Assembly (NCBI GenBank): GCA_016271365.2
Contig: CM057455.1
Span: forward strand, 1,558,094,501-1,558,158,500
Origin: Neoceratodus forsteri
Lineage: Eukaryota; Chordata; Ceratodontiformes; Ceratodontidae
Reading direction: 5' to 3'
DNA: 64,000 bases
The translations under genes and the position numbers were made by a program. The notes under the pieces were generated by a model. That model did not search any database. It saw only the letters and a list, made by a program, of their open reading frames with translations, and was not told the origin of the DNA. Every line of letters begins with the position of its first letter. Within the stretch, counting starts at the first letter, position 1. Shown one piece after another: positions 32,961-44,400 of the stretch.

Positions 32961-34436
32961 ACATGAACATATGACCATGCAACAAAGTCAGCAGAATAAG
33001 GCCATTAAGTCTATTTAGTCTACTCATATTGCAGGGCCTTCATCATAAGCTACTGACCCTGCCCCCCTCCGCAATCTGCCCTTCCCCTCCATCCACCCCT
33101 CCCCGACCCTTATTTTCTCCTAAACTCTGTTCCAGCCTCTCTTGAAGTTGCCTACCATTTTCAATTAAACCACCTCCTCCAGTACCTTCTTCCAACATGC
33201 CACCACCCTGTCTATGAACAAGTGCAACCTAGCCTCTTTTCTAAACAAGCCCCCAACAAACTTGAGACCATGTCCCCTTATGTTTTGGTTCCAACTAAAC
33301 TTGAAGAGCCCCTCCTTGTCCACCCTGTTTATTCCTTTCAAATACTGGAGGGTCTTAATCATGTCCCCTCTCTCCATCCTGTCCTCCAGGGAGTTCATGT
33401 TCGGGGCCTCCACCCTCTTCTTGTATTTCCTACCCTGCTGGCTGTGATCATCTTTGTTGCTCTCCTTTGGACCATCCCCAGCAGGTTTATGTCCTTTTTA
33501 AGATATGGGCAGCAGTATAGTACACTGTACTCCAGATTCAGCCTCAATAATGACCTGTAAAAGGGCAGTATTACCTCCTCTCACCTGCTGCTGATCCCTC
33601 TAGGAATGCACCCCAACATTTTATTTTCCTTTGCTGCTGCTTTCCCACACTGCATGGAGTGTTTCAGATCACTAGTGATCATCACTCCCAGGTCCTTCTC
33701 CTCCTCTGATGCAGATCCCAGACCCCTCCTAGGTTATACTCAGTTCTCGGGTTCTTGGCTCCAGTTTGCATAACTTTGCATTCCTTTGCATTAAAGCCAA
33801 GCTACCAAATTCTGGACCACCTCTGTAGCTTTTACAGATCCTCCTTTAGGTCTTATATCCCTTCTGCTGTGGCCACCCTCCACAGACCTTGGTGTCATCT
33901 ATGAATTGGGAAATTCTGCCTTTAATGCCATCCCCAAGATCATTGATGAAGACATTGAACAACACCAGTCTGAGCACTGAGCCCTGTAGGACCCCATTGG
34001 TGACTTCCCTGGTGCTGGATAGCTCACCTCCCACCACCACACTCTGGGTCCTGCCCCTCAGACAGTTTCCCACCCACCTGGACAACTTCTTGACAGCTCC
34101 TAGATATGCCAACTTCCAGGTCGGCCTGTTGTGGGGTACAGAGTCGAAGGTCTTGCTAAAGTCCAGGTACAGGATGTCCACTGCTTGGCTCTTGTCCCCT
34201 GTTTTAGTGATCCAGTGAAAGAAGTCAGTCAGATTTGTTTGACATAACCTCCCTCCCATAAACCCCTGTTACCTCTCATTCTGGAGACCATTCTCATCCA
34301 AATATTTTATTAACCTTTTCTTAAGTATGGCCTTCATGAACTTCCATACAATTGAGGTCAGACTGACCAGTCTGTAACTCCCTGGGTCATCCTTGGAACA
34401 GCTGTTATGGAAGGGCACTACATGTGCTGTTCTCCA
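32960..34436 (-). mobile_element. CR1 LINE copy 2, downstream part (split by copy 3)
   Basis: The minus strand from 34436 gives DWRTA, CSKDDPGSYRLVSLTSI, KKRLIKYLDENG, then at 34259-33846 GGRLCQTNLTDFF, VDILYLDFSKTFDSVPH (motif A) and GVLQGSVLRLVLFNVFIND (motif B, Pro changed to Leu) with QFIDDTKV (motif C). The C-terminus follows at 33413-33165. Its upstream half is found at 39145-39895, and the frames meet at the joint once the inserted element is removed. Confidence 0.8.
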
Positions 34437-34450
34437 GTCCTGCAGTACAA

Positions 34451-34985
34451 TGCTAGCTTTTGGCAGACAGGAATCTTGCTTTCAGAGCAAGGAGCAGCTG
34501 ACTAAAAAGCTAAAAATGTTCTTACTTCTAGAACACTTCTATCTCAGCAGGAGTTGGTGCCTGTTTGAATTAATCAAACAGATACTTTATTAGAAGTGGG
34601 GAGTCTCATTTAGGGTACAAACAAAATAGAAATTCCATGTGTTTTTCTGTGTTGGGGAAGGGGACTGTATCAGGGAGGAGAGAAATTAATTGGGGGTGTG
34701 GCTTAGGCAGTAGAAAACCAGGTGTCTCTAATTATAGTTCCCTACCGCTAGCTGTTGGCAGACAGAAATCTTGCTTTCAGAGCAAGGAGCAGCTGACTAA
34801 AAAGCTAGAACTTTTCTTACTAATTGCCCTCCTTCCCTTCCCTCCCCTCCACCCTCCCACCCTTAGCCAGTTCTACTTTTATAGGCACTGGATTTGACTG
34901 ACAACAGGAACTTCCTGATTGGAAGTGGGAAAGGAAGGATTACTGAGACACATAAGTTTCGTCATACTTGAAGGAAAAGAGCAGC
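34451..34985 (+). promoter_or_regulatory. Repeated 5' UTR unit of CR1 copy 3
   Basis: A block of about 73 bp (GCTAGC, TTGGCAGACAG, AATCTTGCTTTCAGAGCAAG, GAGCAGCTGACTAAAAAGCT) occurs at 34451-34525 and again at 34749-34821, some 298 bp apart. A decayed third trace with GAGCAGCTAGC and CTGAGCAAGG is at 34979-35029. Tandem 5' UTR monomers act as promoters in some LINEs such as mouse L1. A promoter role here is inference. Confidence 0.55.
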
Positions 34986-35189
34986 TAGCCCTCTCCCCCT
35001 AGCTGCTGGAGGTCTGACTCTGAGCAAGGAAAAAGGAGACTACCAAAGAATACAGGAAGTTCCTGTCCGAGAACAGGAAGGGCGAGAGCTGTAAGGACAC
35101 ATAGGCAGTAAGAAAGTAGGTGGGAAAATAAACAGAGGTAGGAGAGAGTAAGCATACAAAGCAACAAGAGAGGGGCCACAAAATAAGAC

Positions 35190-36110
35190 ATGATGGGAAT
35201 GGTGCAGTGTAGTGGCTGTGGGGTGGCAGTCTTCCGGGAGACATTCTGGAGGCTACGATGCTGCCCTATTTGTAGGCACCTCTGTGGTCTGAGGGAGGAG
35301 GTTGCCCATCTCCAGGCTAACCTGGCTAGGATTTGTGAAACCTCCTCCTCCACCCAGGGACCACCAGGGCCACCACCGCTACCTCAGAGATTGCCAAGAA
35401 AGATGAGCAGTTGGACCAAGGTGGGCTCAGGGAGGGAGAGGGTGATGGAACAGAAGTGCATCCCTCCAGTTGTAGGCTCTACAATTCATACGCTGTTCTG
35501 GTGGAGAGTGGTTCCTCTATGCAGTGGAGACCATGGAGGATGCTGGGAACCTCCACAAAGGAGATCCACAGGAGGGTGGCATGGGACCCCACAGTGGAAG
35601 GAAACAACTTCTGGTGGGGGACTCAATCATTAGGGGGGTAGAACTGAGGGAGGAAGGGGAGAGGGAGATTAGATGCCTGCCTGGCACCTTGACTTGAAGG
35701 GACAGGGAGCGAATCCTCAGGATTGTGGGAGCAGCTGTACGAGAGAGGGAGCTGGATGTCATTGTCCACCTAGGGACAAATGACCTGACTGGGAATGGTA
35801 TCAGAGCAGTGCAAGAGAACTTTGTAGAGTTGAGATGGCGCCTTAGACAAGTAGTCCGTATGGTTCTCAGAGGTGCTGCCTGTCTATGGCAAGGGTGATG
35901 CTAGGGTACTCCACACCATGGGATTCAATGAATGGTTGAAAAACTGGTGCGGAGCTCAGGGTTTTGGCTTCATTGGGGACTGGGGTCCACCTGGAAGGAT
36001 ACAAGCCTATACTGGCATGATGGTCTGCATCTGTCTGGGAGGGAAACCAGGATCCTAGGTGATAGGTTTAAATGCTTTGTTGGCAAGCATTTAAACTAGC
36101 CAAGGGGGGA
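35190..36110 (+). pseudogene. CR1 ORF1: zinc-binding, coiled-coil and SGNH esterase
   Basis: The N-terminus (35196-35340) has CSGCG and CCPIC pairs, a likely zinc-binding finger, followed by the heptad-like REEVAHLQANLARI. The esterase domain lies in later frames: LVGDSIIRG near 35610-35636 (block I with catalytic Ser), VHLGTNDLTGN near 35763-35795 (block III) and DGLHLSGRE near 36021-36047 (block V with catalytic Asp and His). All four SGNH landmarks survive, although the frame is broken near 35560, 35695 (TGA) and 35870. ORF1 esterases of CR1 elements are thought to act in RNA or membrane association. Confidence 0.75.
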
Positions 36111-36284
36111 GGCACTGTAAAGGAGCAGGGAAATCCCAGCATCCCCCCCACAAAACACAGTAGTTAGCAAGGTAAACACCAAGATAGAAAAGTCAATAGG
36201 GAGCAGGACAGGGGTAAATGCAGAAATAGGCAATTGCAGTAAGGACAGGGATGGGGCTAAAAGGGGTAAGGTCATCAAAAAATG

Positions 36285-38990
36285 GAGGGTGATGAGTACC
36301 AATGCCTGTAGTCTGCATAACAAGCTCCCCGAACTAGTGGCCTTGATGGAAGAGGGACACCTGGATATTGTAGCAGTCACAGAAACATAGTACACAGAAA
36401 ACCATGACTGGGATGTCAACATACCAGAGTACACAAGCTACAGGAGGGACAGGGAGGGTAAAAGAGGAGGAGGAGTAGCTCTCTATGTAAGGGAAGGGAT
36501 CAAAGCAATAGAACTAAAGGGTAAACAGAGAGTAGAGGAGGCACTGTGGGTCACCTAGGAGACAGAAAATGGCACCACAATCCGCATGGGGGTTGTATAC
36601 AGCCCCCCATCTCAGGGGGAGGCAATGGACATGGAAATGTTAGAAGGTAACCTTAGAATGGCAGAAAAAGGGGAGATATTATTAATGGGGGACCTGAATA
36701 TGCCAGATGTTAACTGGAGTACCTTTGCTGCAGCCACATCCAAGAGCAGAGTCATTCTCAATGCCCTACAGGGGGCATGCCTCAGACGGCTAATGGTGGA
36801 ACCCACTCAGAAGGGAGCAATCTTAGACCTGGTACTGTCAAATGAGGATGGAGAAAGGATCTCAGATTTAGAAGTGGGAAGCCATCTGGGAACAAGCAAC
36901 CACCAAACAGTGTGGATCACGATAAACATAGCCATACAAAAGCAAGAGTATTGGGCTTTAGGAAAGCTGACTTTGGGAAAATGGGAGAGTGCCTCAGAAA
37001 AGCACTAGCAAATGGGCAAGAAGGAGGGGTAGAGGAACAATGGGGGAAAAATCAAAACAGCCATCCCAGAGGCAACAAGCCTTTGTGTGAAGCAAGTCAA
37101 CAAAAGAAATTGAAGGAAAAAGACACTATGGTTCTCAAAAGAGGTGGTGGGGAAGGTTAAGGAGAAAAAGGTAGTATTCAGGAAGTATAAGGAAACACAG
37201 AAGGAGCAGGACAGAGAACTGTACCAGTTAAAGCAGAAGGAAGTGGGGAAGGCAGTCAGAATAGCAAAGGCCCAAACTGAGGAAAAGACAATCAACTCAG
37301 TTAAGAAGGGGGATAAAGCATTTTATACATACATTAGGGAGCGTAGAAAGACGAAGGGAGGGATGATGAAGCTTAATAAAGGGAAGGGAGGGTGGGCAGA
37401 GGGTGACAGTGAAAAAGCAGGGATACTGAATGAGTACTTCTGTTCAGTATTCACAAAAGAAGAGGAGGGGAGGTACCTAAACCAAAGAATAGAAGCACTC
37501 TGGATAGGGGGGTCGATACCAGTCCAGTCACAGAAGAAAGAGTTCTGAAAGAACTCTTAAAACTGAAGGTGGACAAAGCAATGGGGCCTGATGGGCTTCA
37601 CCCAAGAATTCTAAAAGAACTAAGAGTAGAACTAGTGACACCACTGACTAACCTTTTTAACAAATCATGGGAGGATGGTGTGGTACCTGAGGACTGGAGG
37701 AGGGTGGATGTGATTCCCCTTCACAAAAGTAGGAGCAAGACCGGTAGGAAACTATAGACCTGTTAGTTTGATCTCAGTGGTAGGGAAAATGATGGAATCA
37801 CTTCTGAAGGAAAGAATTGTTGAGTTCCTAGAGGTCAGTAGGGCACAGGACCCAAGGCAGCATGGATTCACAGTGGAAAGATTGTGTCAGACAAATCTAA
37901 TAAATTTCTTTGACTGGGCGACCAAAGTAGTAGACCAGGGAGGGGCAGTGGAGATGGCCTACCTAGATTTTAGCAAGGCAGTTGACACAGTCCCACACAA
38001 AAGGTTAATATATAAGTTAGCCAGCCTTGGAGTGGGTCCCAAGGTGGTAGCCTGGGTAAAAGACTGGCTGGACAAAAGGATGCAGAGGGTAATAGTAAAC
38101 GGAGCCCACTCTGAAGAAAAGGGGGTTACTAGCGGGGTACCGCAGGGTTCAGTACTGGGACTGGTCCTCTTTAATGTCTTAATAAGTGACATTGCAGAGA
38201 GACTGGAAGGAAAAGTATGTCTCTTTGCAGATGGCACAAAGATCTGCAACAAGGTCGATACAGAAGGTGGGGTGGAAAGGATGAGAAGGGACTTGGCAAG
38301 GTTGGGGGAATGGTCAGATGTATGGCAGCTTAGATTCAATGCAAAGAAGTGCAAAGTAATGCACCTGGGAAAAAAAACCCAGGAGAAGAGTACACAATTG
38401 GGGGTTGTGATACTAACAACAACAAAAAAGGAAAGGGACCTGGGGTAGTCATATCAGATGACCTAAAGGTGGGCGAGCAGTGTGACAAGGCAGTAAGGAG
38501 TGCTGCAGGATACTGAGATGCATAGGGATAGGCATCACTAGTAGAAAGCAGGAAGTTGTTATCCCTCTGTACAGACAGTTGGCGAGACCCCATCTGGAGT
38601 ACTGCGTTCAGTTCTGGAGACCCCATCTCTGCAAGGACATAGACAGAATGGACGCTGTCCAGAGGAGGGCAACTAAAATGGTGCAGGGTCTGCACTAGAA
38701 GACATACGAAGAGAGATTAAAGGAGCTTAATATGTATACCCTCGAAGAAAGGAGGGAGAGGGGGGACATGATAGAAAATTTCAAGTACCTCAAGGGAATC
38801 AACAAAGTCCAAGAGGGTAGCATCTTTCAGAAAAAGAGATATGCAAGAACAAATGGGCAGCATTTGAAGATAGAGGGGTGGGATGGCTCAGAGGTAATGT
38901 GAGGAAGTATTTTTTCACAGAGAGGGTTGTGGATACATGGAATGCCTTCCTGAGGAGGTAGTGAAGTCAGAAACAGTGGTGGAATTCAAG
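36285..38990 (+). pseudogene. CR1 ORF2: APE endonuclease and reverse transcriptase
   Basis: Endonuclease: TNACSLHNKLPEL (catalytic Asn), AVTET followed by an in-frame TAG at 36388, GGGVALYVREG, a second TAG near 36556, LLMGDLNMPDVNW, and SNHQTVW in place of SDH. Reverse transcriptase: AMGPDGLHPRIL (near 37579), EMAYLDFSKAVDTVPH (motif A), SGVPQGSVLG (motif B) and LFADGTKI (motif C) near 38220, where the second Asp of FADD is Gly. This change would abolish polymerisation. The C-terminus near 38640-38990 carries MDAVQRRATKMVQG-like text and the WNA segment. Frameshifts near 37008, 37548, 37757 and 38448. Confidence 0.82.
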
Positions 38991-39144
38991 AATGCATGGG
39001 ACAGACATAAGACAATTCTAGTGGGGGGGTAGGAGGAAGTTGGCTGTTGGTTAACTAGGATCTACAGCTTATCCATTAGGTAGGGGAAATGGACAGACTA
39101 GGTGGGCCCAGCGGTCCTTATCTGCCATCAAATTCTATGTTTCT

Positions 39145-39895
39145 ATGTAATGCCAAACTCATGTGAACTATTGAGCAGGCCAGCCAAGGGACCTGTAGGC
39201 TCTTCTGCCAGCTCCCTCAGCACCCTTGGGTATATGCCATCTGAGCCAGGGGATTTATTTACTCTCAATTCTAGCAACTCTGTCCTCACCCGATCCACCT
39301 CTATCAAAACATCTGTGCTCCTCACCACCCCCTCCCTTCTCCTCTCCTTCCCCCTAGTGGCACTGGTCCATTGCTCTCCTTGGTGAAGATGTGACAGAAG
39401 TACTCATTCAGTGTCTTTGCTTTACCCCCATTCTCCTCCACCCACCCTTCCCTTTTCCTGAGCCCAACAATCCCATCTTTCTTGTCCCTTTTCTTGCTAA
39501 TACACTGAAAAAGGCCTTTTCAATTCCCTCAGCAAGCTGTAGTTCCTTCTGAGCTTTAGCAGCCAAACTGCCTTACCTGCTATGCTAGTCATCTTCAGGT
39601 AGTCCTCCTCCCTATCTTCCTCTCTGTGGATCTTCTTGAATTTCTTGCAGGCTGACCTCTTATCCCTTACCACCTGGACAACCTCAGTGCTAAATCAGCT
39701 GGGAGCTTTGGCCCTTGAGTTCTCTTTGAGCCTACTGCACTCCCTTATGACAACCATTATTCCCTCCTTGATGATGGTCCATCCCCATATCTAGTTGGAT
39801 GCCTGCCAGGTGACTCCTTAGCAGCTTGCCCATTTTTCTGAAGTCTACCTTTCTAAAATCCAGGATTTTAGTCTTACTGGGAGCCTTTTCCCTGC
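39145..39895 (-). mobile_element. CR1 LINE copy 2, upstream part
   Basis: On the minus strand: LNEYFCHIFTKES near 39410-39370, the Arg-rich linker, then RIESK and the SPGSDGIYPRVLRELAE segment at 39255-39205 (fingers of the reverse transcriptase), stopping at GIT by 39145, where the other CR1 was inserted. No endonuclease is found upstream, so this old copy was itself 5' truncated near 39895. Confidence 0.75.
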
Positions 39896-41165
39896 CCATG
39901 TCCAACCGATATGAGCATAGGCACCGACAAGAGCAAATACACTTGTGCTGCTATAAAGGTGAGAACCGTGTCGAGTTTCTGCTCAAGTGTTGAAGGACCT
40001 TTCGGACTACCCCCCAGCTGAGGAAGGGCTGGGAGCTGTGGCACTAGCCCTGTCAGCATAAAAGGTGGGACCAGAGTTTGTGGTGGGGGTTGTGGAAGCA
40101 CTAGAGCCAGTGGTGGGAACACTGGCCCTGGTATAATAAGTAAGGACAGGATCTGGGGTGTAGGGGGGTAGAGGTACTGAAACCAGTATAGCTGGTGGGG
40201 CAGGACTTGGGGTACAGGACCTGCTGGTGCAGGCAGTCGGTTGCTCTCTGGGCCTGCTGAGACCAGAGCTATGCCGGGCTTCCGTGATCTCTTTGGCACT
40301 GCTTCATCCACTGGAGTGAGGACGTGAAACAACTCCCTCAACTCTGTTTCAGTCATACTGTCCAAATCTGGTCTACCTGGGGCCAGCCAATCGCACAGCA
40401 GTAGCGCTAGTCAACTTGGCTTCAGAAGCCATCTGAGGGAGGAGGATCGAGGGTCCAGAGGACTGCTGTTCTCTTGGGGGGGGGGGCTTGCAGAATTCAG
40501 TGTTTGATTGGTCTCCAGCAGAAGGTAGGGGAATGGCACCTGAGGCTACCTAGAAGGCAAAGGGGGGGCATGGCAGACACCAGCGTGCAGTGCATCGGGC
40601 TGCACAAAGCACATCACAGCATCATTGCACACCATGCTACTCATGGGAACCAGAAAAGGGAAAATGATACCAGTGACAGGATGGCACTAGGACACCCACA
40701 GGCCCCACACCTGGCCAGCTGGTCTCACCAGACCAGGCTCTGGATCTGGTTTCCCATGAGGGTTGGGGGGGACCTGTTGACATTGCCAGGAGGGGGGCAA
40801 GCTCTGGGAAAAGACAGCTAGCAGGTAAGTCCCAGTGGATGTCATGGTTATGTGGCTGGGGTGTGCAGGCAGATGGCGGCTGTCCAGTAAGGGGACAGAA
40901 AAAAAAATCTGGTCTACTTGGCTGAGGGTTCTCCAGTGCCTTAGGTGCTTTCCAGGGTTTCCAGTTCCTGCTTTTCTTAGCCAGGGGTGTCATTGAAGGG
41001 TGGCCTGGAGCTGGTGCTGCTGGAGTCTCTTGTTGTAGATGTGGAGTTAGATGATTTGAAGGGCCTGCTGGGCCAGGGCCTTCTGAGTTCTGGAACACAG
41101 CCTCCCTCCATGCTTTCTCCTTTGCTTGTATGAAGGTCGCAAGCCTCCACTCACAGTGGAGCATT
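39896..41165 (-). pseudogene. Unidentified coding remnant split by a SINE-like insertion
   Basis: Two long minus-strand frames, 41164-40922 (start EWRLATFIQAKEKAWREA) and 40380-39874 (start MTETELRELFHVLTPVDEA), belong together when the insertion at 40381-40904 is taken out, giving about 240 codons. The N-terminal part is Lys/Arg- and Trp-rich and helical. The rest is Pro- and Leu-rich with an amphipathic tail. I do not recognise a family. It could be a transposon-encoded accessory protein or part of an unknown ORF1. Confidence 0.4.
40381..40904 (+). mobile_element. SINE-like retroposon, copy 1, with target duplication
   Basis: Flanked by AAATCTGGTCTACCTGG (40364-40380) and AAATCTGGTCTACTTGG (40905-40921), 16 of 17 bases equal, and ending in an A run (40899-40907). 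The body matches the insertion at 51424-51922 throughout: AGTAGCGCTA near the start, GCTTCAGAAG, GAGGACTGCT, GTAAGT..AGTGGATGTCA near the end. The start has box A-like AGCAGTAGCGC and box B-like GGCTTCAGAAG text. No protein is encoded. I know no family with this sequence. Confidence 0.7.
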
Positions 41166-42297
41166 TTAAGTCCCCCTCCCCTGCTGTTCCATAAAGAGCT
41201 ATGGTGTTTGCAACGTCACAACACTGGGTGTAATACCCAGCTACAATTGTGCCCGCTCACTCGCAACCCGCCAACACTTCTGAATTCACCGAAAAGTTTC
41301 GGCAGTATTTTAAAATGTTAGGATTACTCCAAAAATATTGACAAAAGCAGCCCCGGACTCCCGCCGCTGCTAACAAAGGTATGTGGGATGGGAGAGGGCT
41401 GCATTAATAACTTTGCAGGTCACCTTTAAAATTGGAGCCCACCTGCTTGGAACAGAGTGAAAACCAGGCTGCTAATCCTGTATATGCCAAAACTGAACCT
41501 GAGCTGTTGGGTGGGGGACAGTCTGTACTTTAAAAACATGAGCCCTGAATGTCAGCATGAAGAACTAGTCCACCGTACTTTATGCTAGTGGTCAGCTAAT
41601 CTTGTGGTTATACATGTCTCAGATCTGACTGGCTAGTAGAACAAACTGAGCTGACAGCGCTGCTTTGTGTTCCTGGTAAGACCTCCTCGACAGCAACTGG
41701 CTAACTGCCAATGCAGCTATGGACCTATAGTAAGAATAAAGTGAAAAAATCTTCTTAAATGGTTAATTAAATTTTGTTTCAAGCACATGTATATACGACA
41801 TAATGAGAAGTTTGGGGGAAAACTGAGGTTTCTGAATGCTACTTTATCACTTATTTTAGAAAATTGACTCTTTATTTGGAGGCATTTGATTGGCTGGTAC
41901 CCATTCCACAGTGGTACAATAACTTTCAATAGATGACCACCAAATAAAACGTCCCAGCCCAAATCTGCCTCATGCCCAGTCAAGTATCCTTGTGCCCATG
42001 CTGCTTCCTCATTGGCTGGAGCACTGGGCACACAATTTCAAACTGCCGCCATTTTTTTCAAATCACTTAGTCAGTGACTAGGTGCCCACCACCACGAATT
42101 CAATACAGATATGCTGTATGATATTTGTTCCCTACACGTACTTTGTAACATTAGTGATCAACTTGAATGAAAAAGTTTTAAAAAAATTCGAAGTAAAAAG
42201 ATTTTCCCCTCAAGTAACGAGCAAGCTACCCAGCTGCTGGTGCCCCCCACACACCCCCAGTCTGTGTCAGCGACTCAGCTAGCAACCCAACATAGCC
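41166..42297. other. Unassigned 1.1 kb segment
   Basis: Near 41281-41305 a small hairpin CCGAAAAGTTTCGG is visible. A minus-strand frame at 41717-42031 (104 codons) has no recognisable domain. Nothing else is identified. Confidence 0.35.
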
Positions 42298-42907
42298 GAC
42301 AAAAAAAGAATAGTCCTAAATTGTTTTTTTAATATTACAATTAAAACAGCTCCACTGTACCTACAGCTTACAGCTCCCACATTACTTTCCAGTCTCCGAC
42401 TCTGAGCTGATCAGTGGCACTGCTTGTCGGTTCTCATTACTTTCCAACCCCACACATTCACTTCCAACCACTCCTGACTAATCAAAACAGAAATGAACAG
42501 ATGGCATACAATAAAAAAGAATGCCAATCCACAAAGCCACAACTCCATATAAAAAAAAACAAAATGAATTTATCGTCCTGATGCCTCTTCTTCTTCCTCC
42601 ATACTTCCGGGTGTGACGTCATCGGGCACCTGCAAAGTAACTACTGCATCTTCCTTAGAAAAAGAACAGTCCTGAATTGTTTCTTTAATATTACAATTAA
42701 AACAGCTCCTTTGCACCTACAGCTTACAGCTCTCACAGTACTTCCCAGTCTCTGACTCTGAGCTGATCGGCAGCACCACTTGTCATTTCTCGCTGCTCTC
42801 CAACCCCACACACATTCACCTCCGACCACTCCCAACTAATTTAAACAAAAATGAACAGATGGTACGTAAAAAAAGAATGCCAATCCACAAAGCCACAACT
42901 CAATATG
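42298..42907. repeat. Tandem duplication, about 255 bp, offset about 357 bp
   Basis: 42298-42552 (AAAAAAAGAATAGTCCTAAA to CACAACTCCATAT) is repeated at 42655-42907 (AGAAAAAGAACAGTCCTGAA to CACAACTCAATAT). Long identical blocks include TTTAATATTACAATTAAAAC, CTACAGCTTACAGCTC, CTGACTCTGAGCTGATC-type and AATGCCAATCCACAAAGCCA. The spacer of about 100 bp contains a CpG-bearing TTCCGGGTGTGACGTCATCGG stretch. A recent local duplication or two copies of one repeat. Confidence 0.75.
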
Positions 42908-43128
42908 AGACACTTACTACAAACGCCATGTCTTTGTCTGCAGGTGGTGGTGGGGGGAAGGGGAATAAGTACAACAGAATAGCTTTGGGGGGCAAGAGAT
43001 GGCACACCACAGTAACAGGGACTACTTTAGGAGACAAACATTGAAACTTCATTAATATATTTTTAAAAATCTTTTTCTTACATTTTTAAAATCCCACATA
43101 AAAATGCCACAGTGCCAATTTTCTAAGC

Positions 43129-43273
43129 TCAATAAGACCCTCCAGGGTGGGCGGTATGGGCAATACCGGACCTTTCAGGGGCTATAAGGCCCTCCGCCTG
43201 TGGTGTTGAGCCTTATTATGCCCCTGGGTGGTCCGCTATTGCCCAACACCACCCTCCCTGTCGGGTATTATTG
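43129..43273. mobile_element. Palindromic MITE-like element, about 145 bp
   Basis: The left arm 43142-43190 (CAGGGTGGGCGGTATGGGCA onward) mirrors the right arm 43210-43260 with about 80 percent agreement by eye. The mirrored words are GGGCAATA/TATTGCCC, CCGGACC/GGTCCGC, CAGGGGC/GCCCCTG and TAAGGC/GCCTTA. The loop is about 19 bases. Outside, CAATAAGACCC and GGGTATTATTG extend the symmetry. High GC sets it apart from the AT-rich flank. No target duplication could be fixed. Confidence 0.65.
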
Positions 43274-44400
43274 TATAGCACCCATTTCAGCATCACCCCA
43301 GCACAAAAACAAATGTAATTGAAACCTCATAACTTATTGTAAAGTAATTAAACTGTATGGCTAATGTATCTAACACACCCCAAACTGTATATCTGCTAAC
43401 TCAAAATAGAAGGGAGAGGTGGGAGGGAGCAGTAATGCATCCAGTCCTACTGTCAACCCCACCCATGCCACATGGCACCAAAGAAACAGCTGAGAGGATT
43501 ACAAAATGGAAAAGATTAGTCAGCAACACTTTATAAAGCCCCCAACACAGTCTATTTAGGTAAGATCTGCACCCAAACCCTGTTGTTGGTTCAGCTCTAT
43601 TCCTCAACTGGTGGCACACGAACCCCCGGCATAGGCTGCCCAATCCAGCACATGGCAGTCAACGTTTTACTTTGACTAAGTCACAGGAATGCTGCAATCA
43701 AGACACAGCTCTATCAGATGTATCAGCTTTCCTTTCATATTCCCATCAACGTTATGCTATGCTAAGAAGTTAATGCCATAGGACCTACATGCATTATTGC
43801 TACAGTAAAGAATTTCTCGCGATATACTGTAAAAACATGCTTAATTGATTTTCCCCTGAGACATGCAAATAACTGTTCTCGGGAGCAATATGTATTTCCT
43901 GACTAGAAGCCCATTTCAGTCAGTAGCAGAGTGGTCCGCACATGCTAGCTGACGCCTGCTTGTCAATGACTGGCCGCTTATTTATTAATTCTACCAGTGT
44001 GTAATGCAGTTTCGAAAGGGGTGCCCAGAATTGTTTACAACAACAGCTTTAAATCTCCTGAATAGGTAACTGTCCAATTGCTATGAAAGCAAGTTGCCAT
44101 ACAGCAGCTAGCTGCTTCAGTTGCTGGTGCACATTATTGACATTCTTCATGGGCAGATATTCTAACAGATCTGCAGAGACAGTAATTCCATTGTTATCAT
44201 TTGATTGGAGAACTAACCTCAGCACTGAGTACTCATAAATTGATGATAAATATATGCCGTTGTGAGCTGCTGAAGATTTTGCTACAGTATCCGAAAATTA
44301 TAAGATCAGCTGGTTGCTCATACTCTGTCAGAAGAAATGCCAAGCCCCAACTAATTTTATTAGCAGCTGAATTAAATTACAGACATTTTGCAAATAGTAT
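43274..44400. other. Unassigned 1.1 kb segment
   Basis: Short frames only (a minus-strand one at 43401-43643 has no domain I recognise). AT-rich, with no clear repeats. The simple run AAGTAAGTAAGTAAAA at 44413-44428 belongs to the tail of the next LINE. Confidence 0.35.

Larger units (their letters stand above)
34437..39144 (+). mobile_element. CR1 LINE copy 3, full length, inserted into CR1 copy 2
   Basis: Runs from a repeated 5' UTR (34437-35189) through ORF1 (35190-36110) and ORF2 (about 36285-38990) to a 3' end AATTCTATGTTTCTATG at 39128-39144, which shows the CR1 terminal octamer ATTCTATG/TTTCTATG. Both flanks belong to the minus-strand CR1 copy 2 and join in frame. The element is complete in layout but inactive: stops interrupt both ORFs and the catalytic box is changed. 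Confidence 0.85.

Noticed and set aside
39874..41164. Long Pro-rich minus-strand frames as an intact host gene
   Set aside because: The frame is cut by a dated SINE-like insertion, has no splice context and no recognised domain; kept only as an unidentified remnant.
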